A DNA stretch of 6,918 bases, from positions 1 through 6,918 of the forward strand of contig CAAFRK010000183.1 in the NCBI GenBank assembly GCA_900765235.1. The letters run 5' to 3'. The position numbers and the translations under genes are program-made. Source of the DNA: an uncultured Veillonella sp. GTDB taxonomy: Bacteria > Bacillota_C > Negativicutes > Veillonellales > Veillonellaceae. Position 1 is the first letter of the stretch. Every line of letters begins with the position of its first letter. Below, one piece after another: positions 1 through 6,817 of this stretch. The notes below the pieces were generated by a model, which did not search any database, was not told the DNA's origin, and was given only the letters and a program-made list of their open reading frames with translations.

Positions 1-74
1 ATACACGAGGTATTAGTGGGCATACTCCTTTGCCGAGACTAGATCAAGTTCATAAATTAATGGGATTGGAGTAA
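1..74 (+). CDS. C-terminal end of an unidentified protein (partial, 5' end outside window)
   Basis: In the frame starting at base 3, 23 sense codons run into a TAA stop at 72-74; the other two forward frames stop early (14-16 and 40-42). The visible tail reads TRGISGHTPLPRLDQV and ends in MGLE. It lies 6 bases upstream of the ktrB start, and the ktrB ribosome binding site (GGAG at 68-71) sits inside its last codons, so the two genes are probably co-transcribed. I do not recognise the family from this short tail. Calling it a gene end rests on the tight spacing and the open frame only. Confidence 0.55.
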   Translation, partial: TRGISGHTPLPRLDQVHKLMGLE

Positions 75-80
75 GGTCGT

Positions 81-1448
81 ATGTGGCATGATATTTCACA
101 TTCTCATTCTCATGTACAACGATACATGCAACAAAATCCCTATCGATTATTAGCGCTTAGCTTTTTAGGGGTTATGATTATAGGTACCATATTGCTTATG
201 CTACCTATTTCAAGTGCTCATGGTCAAACAACTGCTCTTGTAGATGCAGCCTTTACAGCGGTATCCTGTGTTTCCGTAACGGGACTAGCTACAGTAGATA
301 CGTATTATCATTGGTCTCTATTTGGCAAAATCGTTATGGTCATACTGATTCAGCTTGGTGGACTGGGGATTGTCTCTTTTACAACTATCATTGCCTTGCT
401 CCTAGGTAAACGGGTAGGCCTAAAAAATCGGTTGCTCTTATCAGAAGATGTGGGACAAGAGGGAATGAGAGGGCTATTACATATTACGAAAAAATTAACC
501 TTGTATACCTTTGCCATTGAGATTGTAGGCGGCATAATGTATACGATTCAGTTATATCCATATATTGGGCATGCTGCATTATATACCGGAGTTATGCAGT
601 CTATCTCCACGTTCTGTAATGCAGGCTTTGTATTTTTTGACAATGATCTACCATATGCCATGGTAGGGGATGTATTATTTAATATTAATACAATGGCTCT
701 TATTGTTATCGGTGGTTTTGGGTACCTAGCAGCCTTTGATATATGGTCACACCGAAAGGTACGACGATTTGTGGATTTAAAATTACATACCAAAATCATG
801 CTTGTTGGTACCATATTCTTAATTTTCTTAGGTGCCATCATTTTCTTAGGTGTTGAATGGTCTAACCCTAAAACCTTTGGACCGTTACCTATATGGAACA
901 AAATCATGGCTTCTTTGTTCCAAGCCATTACACCTCGTACAGCAGGTATTGCAACGGTTGATTATAATGCATTGCATCCTATTACCCTGTTTGTCACTAT
1001 CATTCTTATGTTTATAGGTGCCGGCCCAAACTCTACTGGTGGGGGCGTAAAAATTAGCACCGTAGCAGTAGTGATTCTTTCATCCTGTACATTGTTTAAC
1101 AACCGACCAGATACAGAAATTTTTGAACGGCGCATTTCGTTAGTAACTGTACTGAAAGCAAATGGGATCATCTTTTTATCCATTCTTCTCGTATTACTAG
1201 CCACATGTTATTTGGCTTGGGATGAGCCTTACGATTTTATTCGTTTATTATTCGAGGTTACATCTGCCTTTGGCACCGTAGGACTTACCACAGGGATTAC
1301 GCCTAATCTATCTGAAAGTAGTAAATGGGTTTTGATGCTCGTCATGTTTACAGGACGTGTAGGTGTTATGACTGTTATCGGTACATGGGCGCTCAGAACT
1401 GCACCGACTAAGCCAATTGGTTATGCAGAAGAGAATGTATTGTTATAA
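81..1448 (+). CDS. ktrB: KtrB/TrkH-family potassium transporter, membrane subunit
   Basis: Integral membrane, ion-conducting subunit of a Ktr-type K+ uptake system. The 455-residue length suits KtrB better than the longer TrkH. The four pore-loop repeats of the superfamily are visible, each with its filter glycine: VTGL at 66-69, NAGF at 180-183, TAGI at 287-290 and TVGL at 399-402. The conserved intramembrane loop of the third repeat is present (GAGPNSTGGGVK, 313-324), as is the Arg in the last transmembrane segment (FTGRVG, R426) that in this family projects towards the pore. Hydrophobic segments flank every pore loop. The start is supported by GGAG at 68-71, 9 bases upstream. It precedes ktrA by 33 bases, the usual operon partner. 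The cytoplasmic N-terminus is oddly His-rich (HDISHSHSH, residues 3-11). Selectivity (K+ versus K+/Na+ coupling) cannot be read from the sequence. Confidence 0.95.
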   Translation: MWHDISHSHSHVQRYMQQNPYRLLALSFLGVMIIGTILLMLPISSAHGQTTALVDAAFTAVSCVSVTGLATVDTYYHWSLFGKIVMVILIQLGGLGIVSFTTIIALLLGKRVGLKNRLLLSEDVGQEGMRGLLHITKKLTLYTFAIEIVGGIMYTIQLYPYIGHAALYTGVMQSISTFCNAGFVFFDNDLPYAMVGDVLFNINTMALIVIGGFGYLAAFDIWSHRKVRRFVDLKLHTKIMLVGTIFLIFLGAIIFLGVEWSNPKTFGPLPIWNKIMASLFQAITPRTAGIATVDYNALHPITLFVTIILMFIGAGPNSTGGGVKISTVAVVILSSCTLFNNRPDTEIFERRISLVTVLKANGIIFLSILLVLLATCYLAWDEPYDFIRLLFEVTSAFGTVGLTTGITPNLSESSKWVLMLVMFTGRVGVMTVIGTWALRTAPTKPIGYAEENVLL

Positions 1449-1481
1449 TTGCATAATAATTAATATATCAGGAGATATACT

Positions 1482-2132
1482 ATGAAATATAAAACAATTG
1501 CTGTTATTGGCCTAGGCCAATTTGGGACAACCATCGCAAAGATGTTAGCCTCTATGAACCATGAAGTATTAGGTGTAGATATTAATCCAGAAATCGTACA
1601 AAAGGTTTCCCCTTATGTAACACATGCAATTGTGGCTGATACGACTGATGAAGAGGCGATCAAAGCATTGGCTTTGAGTCAATTTGATATTGTTATCGTA
1701 GCTATTGGTGACAATATACAGGCCAATCTCATGACATCTATGTTGTTGAAAGAAATGAATATGCCTTATGTAGTTTCTAAAGCGGAGAATGGTCTTCAAG
1801 GTAAGATGCTAAAGAAGATGGGCGTCGATATGGTGATTTATCCAGAATATGATGTGGCAGAACGGTTGGCGCAATCATTAACTAGAGAGCATGTGATGGA
1901 TTATTTGCAGCTTTCTAAAAATATTAGTCTCATTGAGGTGGTTATGCCTCAATTTATGGTTGGATCTTGCTTAAAGGACTCTAATTTGCGTGAGAAATAC
2001 AATCTTAATGCAGTAGGAATTAGACGAGGTGAGGAATTAGAAGTTCCGCCAAATCCGACTACCATTCTTTCAGCATCGGATAAATTATTAGTAATTGGGA
2101 ATAATTCTGATTTAGATGCGTTAACGGTGTAG
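1482..2132 (+). CDS. ktrA: KtrA/TrkA-family potassium uptake regulatory subunit (RCK protein)
   Basis: Cytoplasmic gating subunit that assembles as a ring under KtrB and controls it by nucleotide binding. At 216 residues it has a single RCK_N plus RCK_C arrangement, matching KtrA rather than the double-length TrkA. The N-terminal Rossmann fold shows the GLGQFG nucleotide-binding loop (residues 10-15), the acidic residue ending strand 2 (D33 in GVDINP) that contacts ribose in this fold, and a further Asp at D53 in VADTTD. The region from about 145 to the end is the RCK_C domain, which in several Firmicute homologues binds c-di-AMP; whether this one does is inference. The start is supported by GGAG at 1471-1474, 7 bases upstream. 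It follows ktrB by 33 bases with no hairpin between them, so one transcript is expected. Confidence 0.95.
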   Translation: MKYKTIAVIGLGQFGTTIAKMLASMNHEVLGVDINPEIVQKVSPYVTHAIVADTTDEEAIKALALSQFDIVIVAIGDNIQANLMTSMLLKEMNMPYVVSKAENGLQGKMLKKMGVDMVIYPEYDVAERLAQSLTREHVMDYLQLSKNISLIEVVMPQFMVGSCLKDSNLREKYNLNAVGIRRGEELEVPPNPTTILSASDKLLVIGNNSDLDALTV

Positions 2133-2170
2133 TAAGTATACGAAAGAAATATAATTATATCGAAAAAATG

Positions 2171-2179
2171 TGATACAAT
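2171..2179 (+). promoter_or_regulatory. possible extended -10 promoter for the repeat protein/MoxR/VWA genes
   Basis: TGATACAAT reads as TG-n plus TACAAT, one mismatch from the TATAAT consensus with the extended-10 TG. No good -35 is seen at 16-18 bases upstream; the region is simply A/T-rich. Initiation would fall near 2186, placing the hairpin at 2199-2225 inside the new leader. This is a weak call, since such matches arise by chance in A/T-rich DNA. Confidence 0.3.
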
Positions 2180-2198
2180 AAAAATAGAATTCAGTATA

Positions 2199-2225
2199 GG
2201 TCATACGTGTTCGTATGGCCTTTTT
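2199..2225 (+). terminator. rho-independent terminator after ktrA
   Basis: A 9-bp stem (GGTCATACG at 2199-2207 pairing with CGTATGGCC at 2212-2220, one G-U pair) closes a TGTT loop and is followed directly by TTTTT at 2221-2225. It lies 66 bases beyond the ktrA stop and fits the end of the potassium operon. It also lies only 10 bases before the ribosome binding site of the next gene, so it could act as an attenuator if transcription starts upstream of it. Confidence 0.8.
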
Positions 2226-2245
2226 AAATAGAAATGAAGGTTAGT

Positions 2246-3052
2246 ATGACAGAAGAACAATATATAACGGCGCTGACCAATAATCCACATGGAATTAGGA
2301 ATATTCCTAATCCTACAGAAGCAATGCAACTTACTTGCGTAGCTAAAAATGGCATGTTGTTGCAATATATTAAAGAACCTACTAGAAAGGTTATTGAAAC
2401 GGCGCTTTCACAATCACCACGAGCCATACAATTCGTGGAAAATCCTACAGAAGATTTATTACAGACACTGGTAGAAAAGGACTGGGCTGTTTTAGAATAT
2501 ATCGATAATCCATCTGATACGATTGTTAAGCAAGCACTCGCTCAATCTGGATGGGCTATACGCTATATCTCAAATCCATCAGAAGAACTACAGCTGGAAG
2601 CTGTAAAGGCCAACTATGATGCGTTGCAATACATTAAGGAGCCCAGCGAATCCGTACAATTGCAAGCTGTTAAAGAAAATTACTTGGCCTTGCGTTATAT
2701 TGATGAGCCTAGCGTAGCGGTTCTAGAAGCAGCAGTAAAACAAGATCCACAGGCAATGCGACAAATCACAAAGCTTACTAAAGATTTGGCGTTGCATCTA
2801 TTCAGTGTAAGTGCTGCTACATTGGGATATATACCCAATAATTTAGGCGTCACTGTGGACGAAATTAAATCTATCATCATTAGCGCTATCTCTAGTGAAA
2901 CAGTTGATGAGGACTATATTCGTGAATTGATCAACAATAAAGCTATCGGTGGACGTCAATCTAAATGGCCTATCGATCTATTGTCACTTATAGATGCTTA
3001 TGGAACTCGAGCTGTTAAGAAGATTGCAGTTAGTGAATATTTGAAATATTAG
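2246..3052 (+). CDS. tandem 22-residue repeat protein, function unknown (DUF4116-like helical repeats)
   Basis: A 268-residue soluble protein with no signal peptide or membrane segment. Residues 3-200 divide into nine consecutive units of exactly 22 residues. Each has a hydrophobic first half, a middle of the form AVKxNYxAL, then aromatic/Ile and a terminal NPT, NPS or EPS; examples start at residues 25, 47, 69, 91, 113 and 135. Units 8 and 9 are degenerate. The pattern resembles the helical repeats of DUF4116-type proteins and suggests a small solenoid for protein binding; this is from memory of the family, not a search. The tail (201-268) is non-repetitive. I chose ATG 2246 because GAAGG at 2236-2240 sits 5 bases before it; the in-frame ATG at 2234 has no ribosome binding site and follows the T-tract of the terminator. 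It lies 12 bases before the MoxR gene, which suggests a shared transcript and a role as partner or substrate adaptor. Confidence 0.85.
   Translation: MTEEQYITALTNNPHGIRNIPNPTEAMQLTCVAKNGMLLQYIKEPTRKVIETALSQSPRAIQFVENPTEDLLQTLVEKDWAVLEYIDNPSDTIVKQALAQSGWAIRYISNPSEELQLEAVKANYDALQYIKEPSESVQLQAVKENYLALRYIDEPSVAVLEAAVKQDPQAMRQITKLTKDLALHLFSVSAATLGYIPNNLGVTVDEIKSIIISAISSETVDEDYIRELINNKAIGGRQSKWPIDLLSLIDAYGTRAVKKIAVSEYLKY
2252..2845 (+). repeat. nine in-frame 66-bp (22-codon) repeat units, diverged at DNA level
   Basis: The units begin at codons 3, 25, 47, 69, 91, 113, 135, 157 and 179 of the repeat protein, with no insertion or deletion between them. The DNA copies differ at many positions, and conservation is mainly at protein level: small/hydrophobic positions, Tyr-Ile and the closing Pro-Ser/Thr. 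This suggests an old repeat held by structure rather than a recent tandem expansion. Units 6 and 7 are the most alike. Confidence 0.8.
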
Positions 3053-3064
3053 AACGGAGATACA

Positions 3065-4165
3065 ATGAACTTTATAGATACAATGGCAAGCGTAGAGTTA
3101 GTGCTTGCTGCGAATCAAGTACCTTTGCTCGTGGGTGAAACGGGGATTGGTAAAACATCTCTTGCAGCGCGTGTAGCCGCTGAGCACGACTGGGAATTGG
3201 TAACAATCGATGGTAACCTCTTAAAAGAAGGTGAAATTGGTGGTTTACCAACTGTAGAATCTGTAACACATACAGATGGTCATGGTAATACGCATTCCGT
3301 AAAGACTACGGTGTATGCTGTGCATCATACATTGGAACATGTGGCACAAGCTGTAGATAAAGGGCGCCAAGTATTGCTGTTTATTGACGAAATTAACCGT
3401 GCAGAACATGCGGTGCAACAAGAGTTAATGAACCTTATTTTGAATCGTGAAATTAATGGCTTTTCTTTAAGCGACCAAGTGCGTATTATCGCCGCTATGA
3501 ACCCTGAGGATTCTTTTGACTACCAAACAATTGATATGGACCCGGCACAACAAAACCGTTTTGTCTGGCTCTATATGAATGCTGATTACATGCAATGGAT
3601 TGACTGGGCTATCGGTGCGGGGATTGAAGAAAAGGTTATCGAATTTATTTCTTCCTATCCAGAATACTTAAATCAACGTCATGAGGATGACATTGATGCT
3701 ACACCACGTTCCTTTGAACGTGTATCTGGGTTATATACAATTTATAAAAATCAAGAAGGCTTAGCATATAGTCGCGAAGTATTCATGAATGTTATCCGCG
3801 GTAACGTGGGTAAACTCATTGCGGAGGCTTTCGTAAACTTTGTTGAGTCCGATCAAGAGCCACTTATTACCTTTGATGATGTATTGGCGGCGGTTCAAAA
3901 ACCAGGTGCTATTATGTCTATGGCTGAACAGGTTAAAGGTGAAAGCCCAACTCGTTTATATGTAGCAGCTAAAAATATGTTGCATCGTTTAAATCGAAAC
4001 AGTAATGCCGAAGAAGTTCATCACTTCATTGAATTCCTTACATTATATCCAGGTGATTTACGCGTAGCAGTTATGAAAGACTTGCGTAACACTTACGAAC
4101 GTGTTTACGCCTATGCCATTGAAGATGATTTATTCGTAGATACTTTCTTTGAAGCACAAAAGTAA
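3065..4165 (+). CDS. MoxR-type AAA+ ATPase
   Basis: A 366-residue cytoplasmic AAA+ ATPase of the MoxR/COG0714 kind. Visible motifs: Walker A GETGIGKT (24-31), Walker B LLFIDE (104-109) followed by INRA, sensor 1 Asn in AAMNPED (N146), an arginine-finger-type NRF (164-166), and a sensor 2 region TPRSFERVSGL (213-223). All catalytic elements appear intact. MoxR ATPases form hexamers that remodel or mature protein complexes with a VWA-domain partner, and such a partner is the next gene, 96 bases downstream. The segment between Walker A and B carries a His-rich stretch (THTDGHGNTH, 68-77). The start is supported by CGGAG at 3055-3059, 5 bases upstream. Which MoxR subfamily it belongs to, and its substrate, cannot be told from the sequence. 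Confidence 0.93.
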   Translation: MNFIDTMASVELVLAANQVPLLVGETGIGKTSLAARVAAEHDWELVTIDGNLLKEGEIGGLPTVESVTHTDGHGNTHSVKTTVYAVHHTLEHVAQAVDKGRQVLLFIDEINRAEHAVQQELMNLILNREINGFSLSDQVRIIAAMNPEDSFDYQTIDMDPAQQNRFVWLYMNADYMQWIDWAIGAGIEEKVIEFISSYPEYLNQRHEDDIDATPRSFERVSGLYTIYKNQEGLAYSREVFMNVIRGNVGKLIAEAFVNFVESDQEPLITFDDVLAAVQKPGAIMSMAEQVKGESPTRLYVAAKNMLHRLNRNSNAEEVHHFIEFLTLYPGDLRVAVMKDLRNTYERVYAYAIEDDLFVDTFFEAQK

Positions 4166-4176
4166 GTCTATTTAGC

Positions 4177-4197
4177 TAGGTAATAATAGTTTTACCT
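4177..4197 (+). other. small A/T-rich inverted repeat between the MoxR and VWA genes
   Basis: TAGGTAA (4177-4183) and TTACCTA (4191-4197) form a perfect 7-bp stem around a 7-base loop. No T-tract follows, so it is not a convincing terminator; it could be an mRNA processing or stability element, or chance. The 93-base gap holding it is the longest within the three-gene block. AGGTAAT recurs at 4218-4224. Confidence 0.3.
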
Positions 4198-4248
4198 AAT
4201 AATGTATGTATAACACAAGGTAATTAATATATAGTTTAAAAAAGAAAA

Positions 4249-4256
4249 AGGAGGTG
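4249..4256 (+). promoter_or_regulatory. strong Shine-Dalgarno site of the VWA gene
   Basis: AGGAGGTG is a near-perfect match to the 16S rRNA 3' end and the best ribosome binding site in the window. Its spacing is 4 bases to ATG 4259 and 7 bases to ATG 4262, which decides for the second Met. It suggests efficient translation despite the gap after the MoxR gene. Confidence 0.75.
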
Positions 4257-4261
4257 GAATG

Positions 4262-5905
4262 ATGCAACGAAATTTAGATAAGGACGATATTCGCGACGCC
4301 TCTGATTTACTCACTCATATAGATGGGTGGGAAAAAACAGGGTCCTATGATGAAAAGGCCATCGTGGCTCTTGATCGTTGGCATGCAAAGCGAGAGCGCA
4401 TTCATCGTGAGGCAGAGGCTTTATATACGCAAATCTATGCCGCTTACGAAGCTTATGTAGATAGTTATGAAGCGCAACATCATAGCATGGAACCACAACG
4501 CATAGCAGCAGATATGATGAATCACAATATGTCAGATAGTCATATAGGGACCATAGGCCGTGCCCTAGATGAGCTGCAGGTAGAAGGCTCAGACCTTGCT
4601 GTTATGCAACAAGCTGTAATGACACCTGCTTATGAGCAACGGTTGTGGAATATTCTACATGATGTGAATAGCTTGTTACTTGAAGAGGACCAATTCTTTG
4701 GATATTTTTATTTGCAAATGGCCCATCGCATTCGCTTTGATATGACCAGCGCCTTTGGCATTAATCTAAAGCAAGGTGGCTATGTATTATATGTCAATCC
4801 GTTCATCTTATTACGCCAACCGCCAGATGTAATGAAGGATGGTATTAAACGTGAAATTCTTCATATCATTTCTGCCCATTTGATGCGGGTAAAAGCATTG
4901 AGCCAAAACTTTAATAAAACGGCCGTACATATGGCGATGGACATGGTTGTAAACGACTACTTAGAACATGTGGATCGTGATGCGGTTACTGTAGCCAATG
5001 TAAATGAACGTTTTGGATTGATGCTCAAACGATTCCGCACCATTGAGTACTATGCGAAATCCATCGATAAGGCAATGAAGGAAAAACCTGAACTATTTGT
5101 GCCTGTAGACAATTCTGATACGGCAGTGGCTATGGAGTTTGATCCTCAAACGAGTCATGATATTTGGGATGAATCCGACTCGATTGATACAGATACGATG
5201 GACCAAATTACAGAACGCTATATCAACGAGGCCTCAAAAGGTGATATGGAAGGGTATGTTAAAAGTCTTATTGATACATTCCAGAAGACTCGCCGTGCTT
5301 TGCCATGGTATTTCTACCTTAAAAAGCTGATGGGCAAGGTCGCTAGTGGGTACAAAAAGACGACGATGCGTCGCAATCGTCGTCAGCCTGAACGATTGGA
5401 ATTATCTGGTACCTTGCGTCAACAAAAGGGCAATGTGTGGGTCGCTCTTGATATGAGTGGTAGTATTACCGATGAAGAGTTTACGAACGCGTTAGAGCAA
5501 GTACTACAAATTGTACACGCTTATAATCATCGTATTACTGTTGTAGAATGTGATAACGAGGTGCGCCGTACGTATACGATGGAATCTGTAAAAGATGTAA
5601 AGCCTCGCCTTGATGTACGCGGTGCTACGGCATTTTCTCCAGTGTTTGCATTAGCTAATCAGAATCGTGTAGATTTGCTAGTATACTTCACGGATGGAAA
5701 AGGCGAGGAGCGTCTGCGTGAAGCTCCTAGGGGCTATAAGGTTTTGTGGGTCCTTACCGGTGAAAACCCTCAATTATCCTTACATAATCCATACGGTATG
5801 GTTCGCGAGCTAGGCTATGTAGGTGTGGATGAAACACAGGATATAGACGAATTTGTACGCATGTCCAATCGTGGGGGCTTCTCCATGGCAAACCAAGAGA
5901 TATAG
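4262..5905 (+). CDS. VWA-domain protein with DUF2201-type metallopeptidase-like N-terminal domain (COG3864-like)
   Basis: A 547-residue cytoplasmic protein and probable partner of the upstream MoxR ATPase. Residues 1 to about 135 are a charged helical extension that I cannot assign. About 140-240 match the putative metallopeptidase domain found before DUF2201 VWA domains (FFGYFYLQMAHRI, the motif IKREILHIISAH at 195-206, then MAMDMVVNDYL). The usual HExxH is RExxH here (R197, E198, H201), so zinc peptidase activity is doubtful. An acidic linker (about 283-320) leads to the C-terminal VWA domain with an intact metal-ion-dependent adhesion site: DMSGS (397-401), Thr in RGATAFSPVF (T456) and Asp in YFTDGKG (D478). 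The ending KVLWVLTG is typical of the family. A strong AGGAGGTG at 4249-4256 favours ATG 4262 (7 bases from AGGAGG) over the adjacent ATG 4259. Specific cellular targets are unknown. Confidence 0.9.
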   Translation: MQRNLDKDDIRDASDLLTHIDGWEKTGSYDEKAIVALDRWHAKRERIHREAEALYTQIYAAYEAYVDSYEAQHHSMEPQRIAADMMNHNMSDSHIGTIGRALDELQVEGSDLAVMQQAVMTPAYEQRLWNILHDVNSLLLEEDQFFGYFYLQMAHRIRFDMTSAFGINLKQGGYVLYVNPFILLRQPPDVMKDGIKREILHIISAHLMRVKALSQNFNKTAVHMAMDMVVNDYLEHVDRDAVTVANVNERFGLMLKRFRTIEYYAKSIDKAMKEKPELFVPVDNSDTAVAMEFDPQTSHDIWDESDSIDTDTMDQITERYINEASKGDMEGYVKSLIDTFQKTRRALPWYFYLKKLMGKVASGYKKTTMRRNRRQPERLELSGTLRQQKGNVWVALDMSGSITDEEFTNALEQVLQIVHAYNHRITVVECDNEVRRTYTMESVKDVKPRLDVRGATAFSPVFALANQNRVDLLVYFTDGKGEERLREAPRGYKVLWVLTGENPQLSLHNPYGMVRELGYVGVDETQDIDEFVRMSNRGGFSMANQEI

Positions 5906-5975
5906 TCCTTATTTTCGATATGAATATGGATATATCTTGGATTTGTAATAGGGCTTGTCTGTAAAAGAATATAAA

Positions 5976-6007
5976 AAATGACGCAATTCATTGGAATTGC
6001 GTCATTT
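5976..6007. terminator. bidirectional rho-independent terminator between convergent genes
   Basis: A perfect 14-bp stem (5976-5989 pairing with 5994-6007, core ATGACGCAATTC) closes a 4-base ATTG loop. Read on the minus strand it ends in a clean T-run (from the A-run at 5973-5978), making a strong terminator for the hydrolase gene, whose stop is about 25 bases away. On the plus strand the tail is a weaker TTTCT, yet it is still a plausible end for the VWA operon 70 bases after its stop. Confidence 0.85.
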
Positions 6008-6031
6008 CTATGTAATTGATAGTCTATTACA

Positions 6032-6709
6032 TTAGCTATTAAGTTCGATAGAGGAACCTGGATCGATGATAAGCGCTGTTTGGTTGTATTTACCTTCTAC
6101 TAAGCTTGTAAATACGCCTGGTTCGCGGTCGATTACAGGCCATGTTTTGTAGTGAATTGGAATGGAGATACGAGCTTTTACATAAGAAGCAGCTAGGGCA
6201 GCATCTTCAACGCCCATTGTGAAGTTATCGCCGATAGGGAGCAACGCATAGTCGATATCGCCAAAGCGATTTAATAATTTCATATCGCTAAAGAGTGCTG
6301 TATCACCAGCGAAGTATACAATATCTCCGTAGAAGTCTACGATACAACCGGCTGCATGACCGCCAGGAATACCAGCACCATGGAAGGCTGGAACTATGCG
6401 AACAGAACCGAATTCAAAGTCAAATTTACCGCCTAAATGCATAGCATGAGCGCGACAACCAGCAGCGGCTGCTTTACCGGCTATCTCAGCTGTAGAGATA
6501 ACAAGTGCATCATTTGCTTTAGCGATGAATTCTGTATCGCCATAATGGTCATCGTGACCGTGGCTAACAAAGATATATTGGCATTTAATATCTTCTTTTT
6601 TAGCTTTGTCCCATGTATTACCTGTTAAGAATGGGTCGAAAATCATGGATACATCACCGCGTGTGAGCATAAAGCAAGCGTGACCGAAATAAGTTAGTTT
6701 TGTTTTCAT
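6032..6709 (-). CDS. UPF0173-family metal-dependent hydrolase (metallo-beta-lactamase fold)
   Basis: A 225-residue soluble protein, the usual size for UPF0173. Motifs of the metallo-beta-lactamase fold are visible: opening TYFGHACF, D24 in IFDPFLTGN, the metal-binding SHGHDDHYGD (H50, H52, D54, H55), FHGAG (H110), FAGDT (D136) and IPIHYKTWP (H186). All expected metal ligands are present, so a dinuclear metal hydrolase is likely; the physiological substrate of this family is not established. I chose the ATG at 6709 because AAGGAAGGAAG (minus strand, 6717-6727) ends 7 bases before it and the protein then begins MKTKLTYFGH like its relatives; an ATG at 6733 would add eight residues and overlap this site. 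The gene converges on the VWA operon and diverges from moaC. Confidence 0.93.
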   Translation of the reverse strand: MKTKLTYFGHACFMLTRGDVSMIFDPFLTGNTWDKAKKEDIKCQYIFVSHGHDDHYGDTEFIAKANDALVISTAEIAGKAAAAGCRAHAMHLGGKFDFEFGSVRIVPAFHGAGIPGGHAAGCIVDFYGDIVYFAGDTALFSDMKLLNRFGDIDYALLPIGDNFTMGVEDAALAASYVKARISIPIHYKTWPVIDREPGVFTSLVEGKYNQTALIIDPGSSIELNS

Positions 6710-6752
6710 AGGAACACTTCCTTCCTTATACATATAAATCTTAATTCTATTG

Positions 6753-6758
6753 TATAAT
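6753..6758 (+). promoter_or_regulatory. possible -10 element for moaC in the divergent intergenic region
   Basis: A consensus TATAAT lies 60 bases before the moaC start, but no clear -35 is found 16-18 bases upstream. The same A/T-rich stretch gives TACAAT on the minus strand (6749-6754), which could serve the divergent hydrolase gene. The two elements overlap, so one may exclude the other. Only the region, not either exact site, is reasonably supported. Confidence 0.35.
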
Positions 6759-6817
6759 ATAATAAATGAAAATAAAACTATTGATGATAATTTATGCAGA
6801 ATTAGTAAGGATATATT

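Noticed and set aside
548..928. 126-codon minus-strand open frame within ktrB
   Set aside because: It lies antisense to a strongly conserved transporter gene, and its translation has no recognisable motif; it is a shadow of ktrB.
2252..2845. Repeats as a possible CRISPR-like or recent tandem duplication array
   Set aside because: The DNA copies are too diverged and are in frame within one gene; the periodicity is a protein repeat.
5139..5330. 63-codon plus-strand open frame within the VWA gene
   Set aside because: It is a different frame fully inside a well-supported gene, with no ribosome binding site or motif.
5918..5937. GATAT/ATATC inverted repeat after the VWA stop
   Set aside because: The stem is only five A/T pairs with no T-tract; the strong hairpin at 5976-6007 explains termination.
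6437..6628. 63-codon plus-strand open frame opposite the UPF0173 gene
   Set aside because: It is antisense to the metal-binding region of a conserved hydrolase and cysteine-rich only because of the complementary codons.
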